Shown here: positions 34,748 through 43,213 of the stretch, one piece after another | Layout: every line of letters starts with the position of its first letter | Numbering within the stretch: position 1 is the first letter of the stretch | Assembly (NCBI RefSeq): GCF_026340975.1 | Contig: NZ_JAPEOS010000003.1 | Coordinates: forward strand, 1,860,001 to 1,924,000 | Direction of reading: 5' to 3' | DNA: 64,000 nt | Source: Streptomyces sp. NBC_01214 | GTDB taxonomy: Bacteria; Actinomycetota; Actinomycetes; Streptomycetales; Streptomycetaceae | Translations under genes and position numbers: made by a program | Notes under the pieces: model-generated | Database searches by the model: none | Seen by the model: the letters and a program-made list of their open reading frames with translations, nothing else | What the model was told of the DNA's origin: nothing

Positions 34748-35361
34748 TCAGCTCTTCGTACGCCTTCGGAGGCGCCCACGGGAGTCGAGGCGTGACAGCC
34801 GTCGTTGCTCCCGCGGTGCCCAGCGACGTACGCGCTCGGGATCCAGCGGAGTGCCATGGCCGACATGGAGGCGGCCGGGGCCGAGTTCGAGCACGGCGCG
34901 CAGGCTCGTGAGGTTGCCCAGGGGGTCGTGATGGAAGGGCGGGTTCGCCGGCGTGCCGGGGATGAGGCCCATGGAGGAGTTGGCCACGAGGTCACCGGTG
35001 ACGAAGTCCCCGTCCTCGGTGAGATCGGAGACGGAGCCCGCGGTGTGCCCGGGGTGGGCATGATCCGTCCCGCCAGCCCGAAGTCCGACAGGTCGGTTTC
35101 GCCGCGACGTGAAGCTTCCTGTTCCTGTTCCTGTTCCTGTTTCTCAGGCGACCCATGGGTCCCGTCGGGAGGTACGGCATCAGCGATCGGCCGGTGCGGA
35201 AGGGTTCGAGGTCGGCGATGTGCCCGGCGACGGGTGCGCCCGTGGCGTCCGCTGCCCGGCGTACCGGCGTCGACGAGGACGGGGCGTCGACCCAGCAGCA
35301 GGTAGGCGTCGACCGCGTGCTTGCCGAGCACCGGAATTGGAATGATCTTCGTGCCAGACAT
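34748..35361 (-). pseudogene. Metallo-beta-lactamase-fold hydrolase, scrambled by frameshifts
   Basis: Pieces in order: MSGTKIIPIPVLGKHAVDAY to LVDAGTPGSG; then in another frame GAPVAGHIADLEPFRTGRSL and PYLPTGPMGRL; a hexanucleotide repeat; then TDLSDFGLAGRIMPTPG; and finally HTAGSVSDLTEDGDFVTGDL with MGLIPGTPANPPFHHDPLGN and HVGHGTPLDPERVRRW. The segment carrying the metal-binding HxHxDH motif is missing altogether. Dead gene. Confidence 0.8.
35116..35139 (+). repeat. Hexanucleotide microsatellite (TTCCTG)x4
   Basis: Four perfect tandem TTCCTG units inside the metallo-beta-lactamase pseudogene, reading EQEQEQ on the minus strand. Such repeats are rare in this GC-rich background and prone to slippage. 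Confidence 0.85.
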
Positions 35362-35475
35362 GAGGGCCTTTCGTGCACGGGCCGGGCGCGGGCATGCCTC
35401 GGCATCCGCCGGCCGCGGGCAGGGCGGACCAGGGCCGACGGGCAGTGAGGGTGGTCGGTAGGGGAGGGGCCGGCT

Positions 35476-35722
35476 TCAGCGGAAGCGGCGGCGGTATGCG
35501 GCGGGGGTCGTCCCCAGGTGCCGTTGGAAGCACGGGTGGAGGGTTTGCAGGGAGCCGAGGGCGCTGGCGGTGGCCACCTGCGGCAGACCGGCGTCGCTCT
35601 CCTCGAGGAGGCGCCGTGCGGCCTCCAGGCGGGCCGACTCCACGCAGGCGGCGGGCGTGCTGCCGGTGCGCTGCGCGAAGAGCCGTGAGAAGTGCCGGGT
35701 GCTGAGGCTGCCAGAGGCCCGG
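35476..35722 (-). pseudogene. AraC/GlxA-type regulator, C-terminal helix-turn-helix only
   Basis: Minus strand reads LSTRHFSRLFAQRTGSTPAA, then CVESARLEAARRLLEESDAG and FQRHLGTTPAAYRRRFR. This is the last two-thirds of an AraC double HTH as in GlxA-like regulators. The sensor domain and first recognition helix are missing, cut at about 35722 beside the beta-propeller gene. Confidence 0.7.
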
Positions 35723-35734
35723 CGCCCGGAAGGC

Positions 35735-36973
35735 TTACGGCGGGGAGATGAGTGTGCTGTGGTGGAAGCCGAGTCGAGGGTCGTGCCACCAGGGGAGCCC
35801 GTCGACGTACTGCTGTAGTTGTGGCATGCGCACCCGCTGCCGGACCGTGTTGGCGGGATAGTCGTACACGGTGATGGTGTTGAGCCCCCGGTTGGCGGTG
35901 AACAGCAGGGTCTGGTCGGCGGAGAGCTGACAGGCGTACACCGAATCGAGCAGGGTTCCGCGCGAGACCCGCAGAGCGGCGAGGAAGTGCCTGCTGTTTG
36001 CGGCCGGCGAGCCGCGCGTGAAGGCGTCGGTCACCTGGTGGAGTGATTGCCGTCCGGCAAGTAGCTGTTCGGGCAGGCCGGGGCGCTCGTCGATGATCCG
36101 ATGGGTGGCGAAGTCGGCCAGGTCGATCATGACGATCGTGCCGCTTCCGCCGTTGCAGTAGATCAGCTCACGATCGGAGACGCAGACGTCCGAGTTGATG
36201 TGAGCCGGGGTCTCCCGCGGGGCCGTCCAGTGGCGCAGGACCCGCCCGTGCTCGGCGTCGATCTCGAAGACGTACTCCTTGAGGTAGGCCATGGCCCATT
36301 CGTGCCAGTCGTGCCCTCCCTGGGGTAGGACGCGGAAGGAGAGGGCGTAGAACCGGTCCTCTCGGGGGTGGACGGCCACGTGCCAGCAAGTGGCGGGCAG
36401 GTCGATGCGGCGGGCCGTGCCGGTGTGCAGGTCGAAGATGCCGACCTCACGGGCCTCGCCGCGCCCGGGGTGGTCCATGCCGCCGTAGACGAGGTACCGG
36501 CCCGACGCCGTGGTCTTCATGGCATGGGGCAGTTTCAGGCTGTGCGGCCCCAGGCGCTCGGGAGCATCGAGCTTGTCGAAGTCGAACCGCCACAGGTGCT
36601 CGCCGATCGCGCCGACGATCTCCCGGTCACCCAGCCAAGCGACGTGCGTGGTGCCCTTGACGGACGAGTCGGTGGGTTCGATCCGCAGGGTGGACAGGCG
36701 GTCGGTTTCGTCGAGGGTCGCGGTGTCGTAGAAGAGCAGGTGCTGGCCGGTGTTGCCGAGGAACCCGAGAGCGTGGTCCGGGCTGACGCTGACGGCATGA
36801 CCGCCGGCGATGCCGTCGTAGTAGTCGATCTTGTACGCGTACCGGCCGGTGGCGGGGTCGTAGCGGAAGACGCAGATGCCGGCCCGGCCTTCGAGTCCGT
36901 TGAGGCCGCTGCCGTCGAGGGCGATGTGGAAGGCGTACGGGTACGCGTGCGATGGGCCGACGGACGGCGTCAA
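35735..36973 (-). CDS. Beta-propeller-like conserved protein
   Basis: 412 residues with repeated blade-like units, for example GHAVSVSPDHALGFLGNTGQ, TTHVAWLGDREIVGAIGEHL, CWHVAVHPREDRFYALSFRV, LIYCNGGSGTIVMIDLADFA and LFTANRGLNTITVYDYPANT. No signal peptide. The likely start is TTG at 36973, which overlaps the upstream gene's TGA as TTGA, so the genes are translationally coupled. Histidine-rich blade loops (HDWHEWAMAYL, GMDHPGRGEA) hint at metal or lactone chemistry, but no enzyme family is assignable. Confidence 0.75.
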   Translation of the reverse strand: MTPSVGPSHAYPYAFHIALDGSGLNGLEGRAGICVFRYDPATGRYAYKIDYYDGIAGGHAVSVSPDHALGFLGNTGQHLLFYDTATLDETDRLSTLRIEPTDSSVKGTTHVAWLGDREIVGAIGEHLWRFDFDKLDAPERLGPHSLKLPHAMKTTASGRYLVYGGMDHPGRGEAREVGIFDLHTGTARRIDLPATCWHVAVHPREDRFYALSFRVLPQGGHDWHEWAMAYLKEYVFEIDAEHGRVLRHWTAPRETPAHINSDVCVSDRELIYCNGGSGTIVMIDLADFATHRIIDERPGLPEQLLAGRQSLHQVTDAFTRGSPAANSRHFLAALRVSRGTLLDSVYACQLSADQTLLFTANRGLNTITVYDYPANTVRQRVRMPQLQQYVDGLPWWHDPRLGFHHSTLISPP

Positions 36974-37935
36974 AGGGGCTGCCTCTCGGGCCTGAAGTGA
37001 CGGAATCCGGAACTGTCGGTCCACTCGGGCCGCGCCGGCTTCCACGGGGCCGACCCGGCCAACAGGGTCAACGGCTCGGCCACGCGGGAGACGGTGTCCC
37101 AGAGCGAGGAGGTGGCACCGGCCGTCTCCTCGACCGGTCCGGCGCTGCCCTGTCCACGTGCGGCGATGGTGCGCAGGGTGATGCGGAAGGACCTGCGGTA
37201 GGCGTCCTCCACCAGAGCGCGCCGGACCGCGGGCCACAGCACGGGGGTGATCGCCCGCCACAACGGGGGGAGGGAGAATTGCTGATGGGCGCAGACGGTC
37301 ACTGCGGTGCCGCCGCCCGGGGTCCGGGCGAAGGACACCGAGCCGTCGTCCTGAACCGCGGAGCCGTTCGCACTGTGGACCTGCCGCCAGCGCAGCACCT
37401 GTTCGTCCGGGCCGTAGTCGACGGTCTCCAGCTTGCAGACGTCGAGTACGTCGGCGCCGGCCAGCGCGAGGTGGGCGGGCTGGGCCCGGCTGATGCTGCG
37501 CTCGAGCTGCCGGATCGGCCTTCCGGTCGCGTCGCGCGCCAGGACCTCCGTACGACCTGCAAGGTAGCCGCCGGTCAGGCCGATCACCCGGCTGATGTCG
37601 ACGCGCGCGGTGAACTCGTCGAACGGCGTACCCACTTCCGCCTCGCAGCGGAACAGAACGGCTTCGTCCAGGTAGCGCCACCGCATCCCGCCGGCGTCCG
37701 GCGCGACAGCCGCGATCAGCTGCTCCAGAGGTTCCAGATGACGGGCCACCGCTTCGAATTCCACATGCCCGAAGGCCCCTACATCGACCCCGAGCGGTAT
37801 CGCCGCCGCGCGGACCGCGGCGTCGTCCGGGCGCATCCGAAGGGTGGTGGCCAGCTCTGTCGCCAGCTCCGCCGTCCGGTCCACGACGGCCAGCACCCTT
37901 CGCAGTGCCTCTTCGGCCAGGGGGATATCGGGCAT
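36970..37935 (-). CDS. Conserved hypothetical protein, SRPBCC-like C-terminus
   Basis: 321 residues. The N-terminal half is helical (EEALRRVLAVVDRTAELATE, HVEFEAVARHLEPLEQL). The C-terminal half has beta-rich helix-grip-type segments (QVLRWRQVHSANGSAVQDDG, GGGTAVTVCAHQQFSLPPLW). Cytoplasmic, no known family. Its stop overlaps the TTG start of the beta-propeller gene, making a tight two-gene unit. The upstream ribosome site is weak (GGGTAGGG). Confidence 0.7.
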   Translation of the reverse strand: MPDIPLAEEALRRVLAVVDRTAELATELATTLRMRPDDAAVRAAAIPLGVDVGAFGHVEFEAVARHLEPLEQLIAAVAPDAGGMRWRYLDEAVLFRCEAEVGTPFDEFTARVDISRVIGLTGGYLAGRTEVLARDATGRPIRQLERSISRAQPAHLALAGADVLDVCKLETVDYGPDEQVLRWRQVHSANGSAVQDDGSVSFARTPGGGTAVTVCAHQQFSLPPLWRAITPVLWPAVRRALVEDAYRRSFRITLRTIAARGQGSAGPVEETAGATSSLWDTVSRVAEPLTLLAGSAPWKPARPEWTDSSGFRHFRPERQPL

Positions 37936-38057
37936 GACCCCGCCCTACCCGGCGCCGTCATCTCCCACACCGACCGTCCCCGTCAGGGGTGAACCCGTCC
38001 GCCGCCGCCCCGTCCGCCGTGGCGGCCGACCGGGGTGGCGGACGGACGTCGACGCGG

Positions 38058-38092
38058 CGAGCCCACACCCCCCGGTGAGGGGTGTGGGCTCG
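38058..38092. terminator. Terminator of the PRC-barrel gene
   Basis: Perfect 14-bp inverted repeat (CGAGCCCACACCCC and complement), 7-base loop, 22 bases beyond the minus-strand stop at 38114. Confidence 0.75.
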
Positions 38093-38113
38093 CTCGGATC
38101 CGGGCCGCCGGGA

Positions 38114-38482
38114 TCAGGCGGGGCGGCCGCCGAACGGGCCGCCGGTGCCGTAGTAGGTGCCCAGCTCTGCCCGGTAGCCGGCGTCGCCGAGGTGCTTGTC
38201 CCGGTGGAACTCGGGAGCGGCCTTGATCTGTTCCTTGGTGCCGGCGACGAAGACCTTCCTGTCGTCCGGGTCGATCCTGACGACCGTGCTCGCCGGTAGC
38301 AGGACCTCCTTGCCGAAGATCCATACGCCGGTGTCGACGACCAGGTAGGCGTCACCGACCTCGTCGGAGTGCTTGTCGACCTTGCCGATGTCCCCGTCGG
38401 TCGCCTCGACCTTGTAGCCGGTCAGGTCCGTACCGGCCAGGTGGCCCGCGGTCGGCTGGTAACTCCACACATGTTCAGTCAC
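38114..38482 (-). CDS. PRC-barrel domain protein (intact copy)
   Basis: 122 residues, GTG start in the same leader as the broken paralogue (GGAGGAG ahead of VTEHVWSYQPTAGHL). The PRC-barrel includes GTDLTGYKVEATDGDIGKVD, VGDAYLVVDTGVWIFGKEVL and KEQIKAAPEFHRDKHLGDAG. Cytoplasmic, stress-associated family in Streptomyces; exact role unknown. A clear terminator follows. The two copies are about 4 kb apart in inverted orientation. Confidence 0.9.
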   Translation of the reverse strand: MTEHVWSYQPTAGHLAGTDLTGYKVEATDGDIGKVDKHSDEVGDAYLVVDTGVWIFGKEVLLPASTVVRIDPDDRKVFVAGTKEQIKAAPEFHRDKHLGDAGYRAELGTYYGTGGPFGGRPA

Positions 38483-38782
38483 GCGAAAACAACTCCTCCG
38501 GTCAACGGGGGACGGCGGGGAAATGCTTCTCCGCCGATCCTCCTTGTTCCGTACGCCGTGCTCGGCGGATGTACTGCGCTCCGCCTGGACTTCGCCTGCC
38601 CCGCTTTCACCGCTTCACGCACCCGGATCGAACGCTGGACGGGGACGGTCCCCGCCCTGTGGTGCCTGGGCCGCGCGTCGGGTGAGGGAATCCGTCCGTT
38701 CCTCGAGGGAATCCGCGAGCCGCCTTGCTCCGTACGGCTCAATCGACGGCTCGTGAAGGCGCCTTGAGGGCAGGAGATCGCG

Positions 38783-39169
38783 ATGGACAGCAATCGCGAG
38801 ACGGACCCGGAGAACCGGGTGCCCGAGGGCGTCGACGAGAAGACACTGCGCGCCCTGGGTGCGCTCTCGAAGGCTCTGGAGACCACGGAGCGGGCCCGCG
38901 GACACCTCTACGGATTCCACCAGGTGACCGGGACCGCGGACTTCGAGCTCGGCGACGCCGTCCGGCTCTTGCGCGAGGCGGGCCACGAGGAGCAGGCCGC
39001 ACGGGTCGAGCGCGACATCGTGGGCCGCAACGTCATCCCGGGCCGCTGGACGTTCCAGATCATCGAGGCCTACGACTCCACCTACCACCGGCCCTTCACC
39101 GCGATGGAAGGCGACATCGTCGACGAGCTGGCCATCCGGACCACGCCAGCCACGCCGCCCGCCTCCTGA
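38783..39169 (+). CDS. Conserved hypothetical protein (128 aa)
   Basis: MDSNRETDPENRVPEGVDEK, then LGALSKALETTERARGHLYG, FELGDAVRLLREAGHEEQAA and FQIIEAYDSTYHRPFTAMEG. Mostly helical, acidic and cytoplasmic. GGAG lies upstream of ATG 38783. Similar proteins occur across Streptomyces, but none has a named function as far as I can tell. Confidence 0.8.
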   Translation: MDSNRETDPENRVPEGVDEKTLRALGALSKALETTERARGHLYGFHQVTGTADFELGDAVRLLREAGHEEQAARVERDIVGRNVIPGRWTFQIIEAYDSTYHRPFTAMEGDIVDELAIRTTPATPPAS

Positions 39170-39212
39170 AACGAGGGCCGGGCCCGGAGGGAGCGGAGCG
39201 CGCCGGTGTCGC

Positions 39213-39794
39213 TCACGCCGCCGGGTACCCTCCGACCGCCCGGCGATACGCCACGTGCCCGCCCAGGGCGCCGGTGACAGCGACGGCGGCCAGCCCGCCG
39301 AGGGACCACAGCCGGCCCTTCGCCGGGCGGCCGCGGAGCCGCGACGTCAGGGACACGGCGTAGCAGGCCACCGCGGCCGCGTTCGAGGCCGCGTGGGCCA
39401 GGCCGACCCGGGCCTGTTCGGGAGGCAGGTCCGCCCAGTCCACCCAGCCCGCCACCGCTGCCGGGGCGATCCCGGCCAGGCCGACGGAGACGAGGGTCTT
39501 GCTCGCGCGCTGCGTCCCGGGTACGACGTCCAGCACGGCGGACGAGAGCCAGCATCCGATGGGTACCTGCACCAGTACGGGATGCAGGGGGTGCCCGAGC
39601 GGCCTGCCGCGCAGCAGATCACGCATCCCGCCCAGGGGGAGTGCGCGGATGCCCCGCTGGAGCACCCTGATCACCGGATCGGCGACCGTCGTCCGTTCGA
39701 GCCGGTCCAGCGCGGTCAGCCATCGGGTCGAGGCGGTGTCGAGTACTGCGGTCCGCCCGGTCACGGCCGAGGCGTCGGGAGTGCGTGAGTTCAT
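39213..39794 (-). CDS. DUF2231-family membrane protein
   Basis: 193 residues. The core reads GRPLGHPLHPVLVQVPIGCW (family signature G.plHp.Lv..PiG) followed by four hydrophobic segments: LSSAVLDVVPGTQ, LVSVGLAGIAPAAVAGWVDW, AASNAAAVACYAVSLTSR and LGGLAAVAVTGALGGHVAY. Inner-membrane protein of unknown function, sometimes linked to redox partners. Confidence 0.9.
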   Translation of the reverse strand: MNSRTPDASAVTGRTAVLDTASTRWLTALDRLERTTVADPVIRVLQRGIRALPLGGMRDLLRGRPLGHPLHPVLVQVPIGCWLSSAVLDVVPGTQRASKTLVSVGLAGIAPAAVAGWVDWADLPPEQARVGLAHAASNAAAVACYAVSLTSRLRGRPAKGRLWSLGGLAAVAVTGALGGHVAYRRAVGGYPAA

Positions 39795-40392
39795 GCTCGA
39801 CGCCTACCCGGTGTCACGCCGAGATCCCGCCCCGGTCCCCACTGGCACCCGAACGACCAGCCTCCAGCCGGGGCGGTCGCGCGGGGATGTCCATGCCCTC
39901 GGATCCCGGCCGTCCGGACGGCCGGAGTGGCCATGCGCTGGGGACGGCCAAGGGATCGGACGCGGCGGTCTTCTTCGCCGCTTCCATGGCCGACGGCCCT
40001 GACCCCGCGTACCCGGTGGGGTGGCGGTGACACTGCTCTCCGGGCGGGATGCCCCGTACAGGCGATCTTCCCTACTCCGAACGCTGACGACTCGCCAGCC
40101 TGGCGGGCGGATTCGGCCCCGGCGCGGGGCAGGGCCGACGGATCAGAGGGAGGCGGGGAACGGTCCCAGGCCCGGCGCCCGCCCAGCGGTGCGACTGCCG
40201 GAGGGCTGCCGCGCCGCCTGCGCAGAAGGATCTGTTCGTGGCGTGGGTGCTCGTTCGTTTGTCGGGTATGCGCGCGATGAGAACGGAGTGCGCATCGTCA
40301 GAGGGGTCCCCGAGGCCGGCGCATCCGTTTCCGGAGCAGACCATCGACAGCGTCAAGGCCGATTCGGCCGCGATCAAGGAGAAAACGTTCCG
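39795..40392. other. Non-coding stretch
   Basis: About 600 bases with no recognisable gene; open frames are Arg/Pro-rich. It should contain the promoter of the DUF3618 gene. Confidence 0.35.
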
Positions 40393-40767
40393 ATGACGAA
40401 CGAACCCCGAACCGCTATCGCCACACCCACCCCCGACGAACTGCGCGAGCAGATCGAGCGCACCCGCGACGGACTCGGTCAGACCATCGAGGCGCTGGCG
40501 GACAAGGCCGACATCAAGGCACAGGCACGAGAGAAGACGGCCGCCATGACGGAACAGGCCGCCGCAACGGCCGGCATGGTTGCCGACCAGATCCGTACGA
40601 AGACCCTGCATGCGGCGCAGCTGGTCAAGGACACGACGCCCGAGCCGGTTCTGGACAAGGCGGGCCGGGCCGCGAGCGTGGTGCGGGCCAACCGCAAGCC
40701 GCTGCTCGTGGCCGGCGCCGCCCTGATCGTCCTCCTGTTGGTGCGGCGCGGCCGCCGAAGCCGATGA
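40393..40767 (+). CDS. DUF3618-family protein
   Basis: 124 residues. TPDELREQIERTRDGLGQTI and EALADKADIKAQAREKTAA are the DUF3618 signature; a C-terminal helix LLVAGAALIVLLLVRRGRR anchors it in the membrane. AAGGAG precedes ATG 40393. The stop overlaps the ATG of a truncated DUF4235 gene, the usual Streptomyces neighbour. Confidence 0.9.
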   Translation: MTNEPRTAIATPTPDELREQIERTRDGLGQTIEALADKADIKAQAREKTAAMTEQAAATAGMVADQIRTKTLHAAQLVKDTTPEPVLDKAGRAASVVRANRKPLLVAGAALIVLLLVRRGRRSR

Positions 40768-40850
40768 AAGCGTCCGAGGTCGCGTACAAACCTCGGGGTC
40801 TGGCCCTGGGTGCTGTCAGCGGCATGATCGCGGGGGCGGCGCGGAGGTTG
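40764..40850 (+). pseudogene. DUF4235 protein, N-terminal fragment
   Basis: ATG overlaps the DUF3618 stop. MKASEVAYKPRGLALGAVSG and MIAGA match the DUF4235 start, after which similarity ends abruptly at about 40840 and unrelated sequence follows. The remaining 60 or so residues are lost at the junction with a broken luciferase-like gene on the other strand. Confidence 0.65.
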
Positions 40851-40921
40851 GGCATCAAGCCGCTCTGGACATCAGCCTCTGGTACTCGAGGTCGGAGAGG
40901 CCCGTCGCCTCGACGAAGACC

Positions 40922-41439
40922 TCAATGCCGTCGAGGGCGCAGCGCACCGTAACCGGCGGCGCACGCCGCCTGCGGTCTGAAGCCGGATACGTGGATGGGC
41001 AGCCGTCCGTGCGGCGCTGTGTAGAGCCGGGCGTTCTCCACCGTGTAGTGCGGTCCGCGGTGGCTGACCTGGCGGCCGGTGAACAGGGCGCGGATCACTT
41101 CGACGGCTTCCTTGTTGAGGGCCTCGCCGGTGCCCACGCCCGGTGCGAACCCGCCGTCGAGCAGCTGGCTGGAGGTGGCTGCGGCCTGCGCCGTCAACGC
41201 CGTGTGCAGGCGCATGGTGGGGCAGGTCACCAGGGGTGGTCACCGGCGAGTGGACTGTGTGCGACAGGGCGCCGACCATGGACCAGACCAGGGGGCTGTG
41301 TCCTTGAGCGTCGTTCCAGCGGTGGAAGCGGTCGGAGATCGCCAGGCGTGAAGCCGGAGTCGGCGGCTCGGCGGGTTTGTTCCAGGAGCTGGCCCGGGGT
41401 GAATGCCTCGCAGGCCGGGAAATACCCGAACGGCGGCAT
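40922..41439 (-). pseudogene. F420-type luciferase-like monooxygenase, decayed
   Basis: Starts MPPFGYFPACEAFTPGQLLE (GGAGG upstream), switches frame to ISDRFHRWNDAQGHSPLVWS and MVGALSHTVHSPVTT, switches again to VTCPTMRLHTALTAQAAATS and GVGTGEALNKEAVEVIRALF. About 20 residues normally between GEALN and EAVEV are deleted. ENARLYTAPHGRLPIHVSGF precedes the premature end. It matches the TIGR03557 LLM group. Confidence 0.75.
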
Positions 41440-41616
41440 GGACCTCGTGCCTCCAGGGATGGCGATGTCAACCCCCTCGGTCGGCGCGTGCCCGTGGCTC
41501 CGGCGACCAAACGTCGGGACGGCTGCGGGGGGTGGGTGGCTTCGGACGCCGTGCGCGAAATCCTTGTGCATGTGGGGGAGGGGACAGGGCACACGGCCTG
41601 TCGGAGGTGAAGACAC

Positions 41617-41778
41617 ATGGTCCCTTTGCTGCTCGTTCTCCTGCTCGTCCTGATCCTCGTCGGCGCGGGTTTCGCGCTCAAGATTCTGTGGTGGGTGGCG
41701 ATCGCCGTCCTGGCGCTGTGGCTCATCGGCTTCGTGGCCCGCCCGGCGGGCGGCGGCGGACGCTGGTACCGCTGGTAG
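41617..41778 (+). CDS. Small hydrophobic protein (53 aa)
   Basis: MVPLLLVLLLVLILVGAGFA followed by LWWVAIAVLALWLIGFVAR and a Gly/Arg/Trp tail: two membrane helices. GGAGG precedes the ATG. This is a common Streptomyces membrane micropeptide, often beside CsbD-type stress genes as here. Confidence 0.75.
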   Translation: MVPLLLVLLLVLILVGAGFALKILWWVAIAVLALWLIGFVARPAGGGGRWYRW

Positions 41779-41879
41779 CCGCCGTCATCGACGCAGCGGC
41801 AACCGGCGGTGCCGACGCGCACAATAGTCCGGTTTCATCTAGTTTGGGCCGAGTTGAGTCACCCCACCAAGGAGTTCAC

Positions 41880-42077
41880 ATGGCTGACAAGGGAAAGATG
41901 GACCAGGCCAAGGGCAAGGCAAAGGAAGCCGCAGGCAAGATCACCGGCAGCGACCGGATGAAGGCCGAGGGCAAGATGGACCAGGCCAAGGGCAAGGCGA
42001 AGGAAGCCCTCAGCGAGACCGAGGAGCGCGCCCGCGGCATCCAGGACTCCCTGCGCGACAAGCGCGACAGGACCTGA
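41880..42077 (+). CDS. CsbD family stress protein
   Basis: 65 residues made of two repeats of MDQAKGKAKEA (KMDQAKGKAKEAAGKITGSD and KMDQAKGKAKEALSETEERA). Highly charged, helical and soluble. CsbD proteins are induced by general stress in many bacteria with unknown mechanism. AAGGAG precedes ATG 41880. Confidence 0.93.
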   Translation: MADKGKMDQAKGKAKEAAGKITGSDRMKAEGKMDQAKGKAKEALSETEERARGIQDSLRDKRDRT

Positions 42078-42118
42078 ATCCGCCCGGCGAGTCCCTCGCG
42101 GCTCGCGGGTGACCACGA

Positions 42119-42156
42119 TGCGGCCCCCGGCGCTCCGGCGTCGCGGGGCCGCGTCA
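42119..42156. terminator. Probable terminator of the CsbD gene
   Basis: GC-rich inverted repeat (GATGCGGCCCCC and GGGGCCGCGTC) about 45 bases after the CsbD stop. Confidence 0.5.
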
Positions 42157-42311
42157 TGCTCCCGGTGCGGCCCGCGCCATTGCCCCCTCCCATAGGCAGA
42201 GGCAAATGATGCGGGCCCCCACCCCTTGTGGCACGTTCGGAGCGGGGAGGTCCCGGATCTCCCCTTCACGTTCTCCGCATCGATGCCGCACGTACGAGAG
42301 AGGTCCCCCCG

Positions 42312-42689
42312 ATGGACGGACACGACAAGGACATCCCGGTGGCCGAAGTGGTCGTGGCGGTCGGCGATTGCTCCGAGGAGGACGCGCGCGCCGTCCTCGA
42401 CCTGCTCGAACGTTCCTTTCCTGCGGAGCCTGGGGTGGACGGAGCGGCGCAAGGCGGCCTGGCCGCGACCGTGTGGAGCGCGATCCTCGACGCGGCGAAG
42501 CCGGCCGAACCGGCCGAGCGCCAGGCGGCACCCGTACGGGTGAAGGACGCGGTCAGCGTCACTCTCCAGGGAGGCCCCCGTGCGGTGCAGCGGGTACAGG
42601 CCGCGCTCGACGGCAACTTCAGGGTCGAGGACATGGGAGCCGTATCGGGCGACCAGGAGCGAGAGGTCGCACTCCGCATCCGCTCCTGA
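42312..42689 (+). CDS. Conserved hypothetical protein (125 aa)
   Basis: MDGHDKDIPVAEVVVAVGDC, EEDARAVLDLLERSFPAEPG and SVTLQGGPRAVQRVQAALDG. It appears to be a small alpha/beta protein. The ATG at 42312 was chosen over the longer frame because similarity to a folded protein begins there and GAGAGG lies upstream. Family not identified. Confidence 0.7.
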   Translation: MDGHDKDIPVAEVVVAVGDCSEEDARAVLDLLERSFPAEPGVDGAAQGGLAATVWSAILDAAKPAEPAERQAAPVRVKDAVSVTLQGGPRAVQRVQAALDGNFRVEDMGAVSGDQEREVALRIRS

Positions 42690-42758
42690 GGGATCGAGTG
42701 CGGCCGCCCGGCCAAGTACGCACCGTGTACGGCCGCCGACACGGGGCACACGGGGTGC

Positions 42759-43175
42759 ATGACCGTACCCAAGACAGCCGTTCTCCTCCTCGACAGCGCC
42801 GAGCCCGAGCTGCTTGCGCAGTTCTACGCCGAACTGCTCGGTGCCTCGGCAGGACCGGCGCCGGGCGACGGGGATCTCCTCCTCATCACCGGCGGCACCG
42901 GAGTAGTCCTCGGAGTCCGCCGGGACCCCGACCACATACCGCCGAGCTGGCCGCTCCCGGAGGGCTCCCAACAGGCCCACGTGTGCATTCTCGTGGAGCA
43001 GCGGAGCCTCGACGAGGCCGAGCGCGAGGCCGTGGCCCTCGGCGCGCGCCCGGTGGCCGCGGAGGACGACGGCAGCCTGCCGGGCAGTCGGACCACCCTG
43101 CGGCGCTTCGCCGACCCGGCCGGCCACGCGTTCACCCTGGCCGTCGTTGACGAGGACCTCGCCGCCGCGAGCTAG
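42759..43175 (+). CDS. VOC (glyoxalase-like) family protein
   Basis: 138 residues with the beta-alpha-beta-beta-beta pattern of VOC domains: TAVLLLDSAEPELLAQFYAE, LLGASAGPAPGDG, QAHVCILVEQRSLDEAEREA and RRFADPAGHAFTLAVVD. A metal-dependent lyase or dioxygenase, or a resistance binding protein; specificity unknown. Complete. Confidence 0.88.
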   Translation: MTVPKTAVLLLDSAEPELLAQFYAELLGASAGPAPGDGDLLLITGGTGVVLGVRRDPDHIPPSWPLPEGSQQAHVCILVEQRSLDEAEREAVALGARPVAAEDDGSLPGSRTTLRRFADPAGHAFTLAVVDEDLAAAS

Positions 43176-43213
43176 CGTGGCCGGGTGACGGCTCCCGCCG
43201 AGGATCGCACCGC

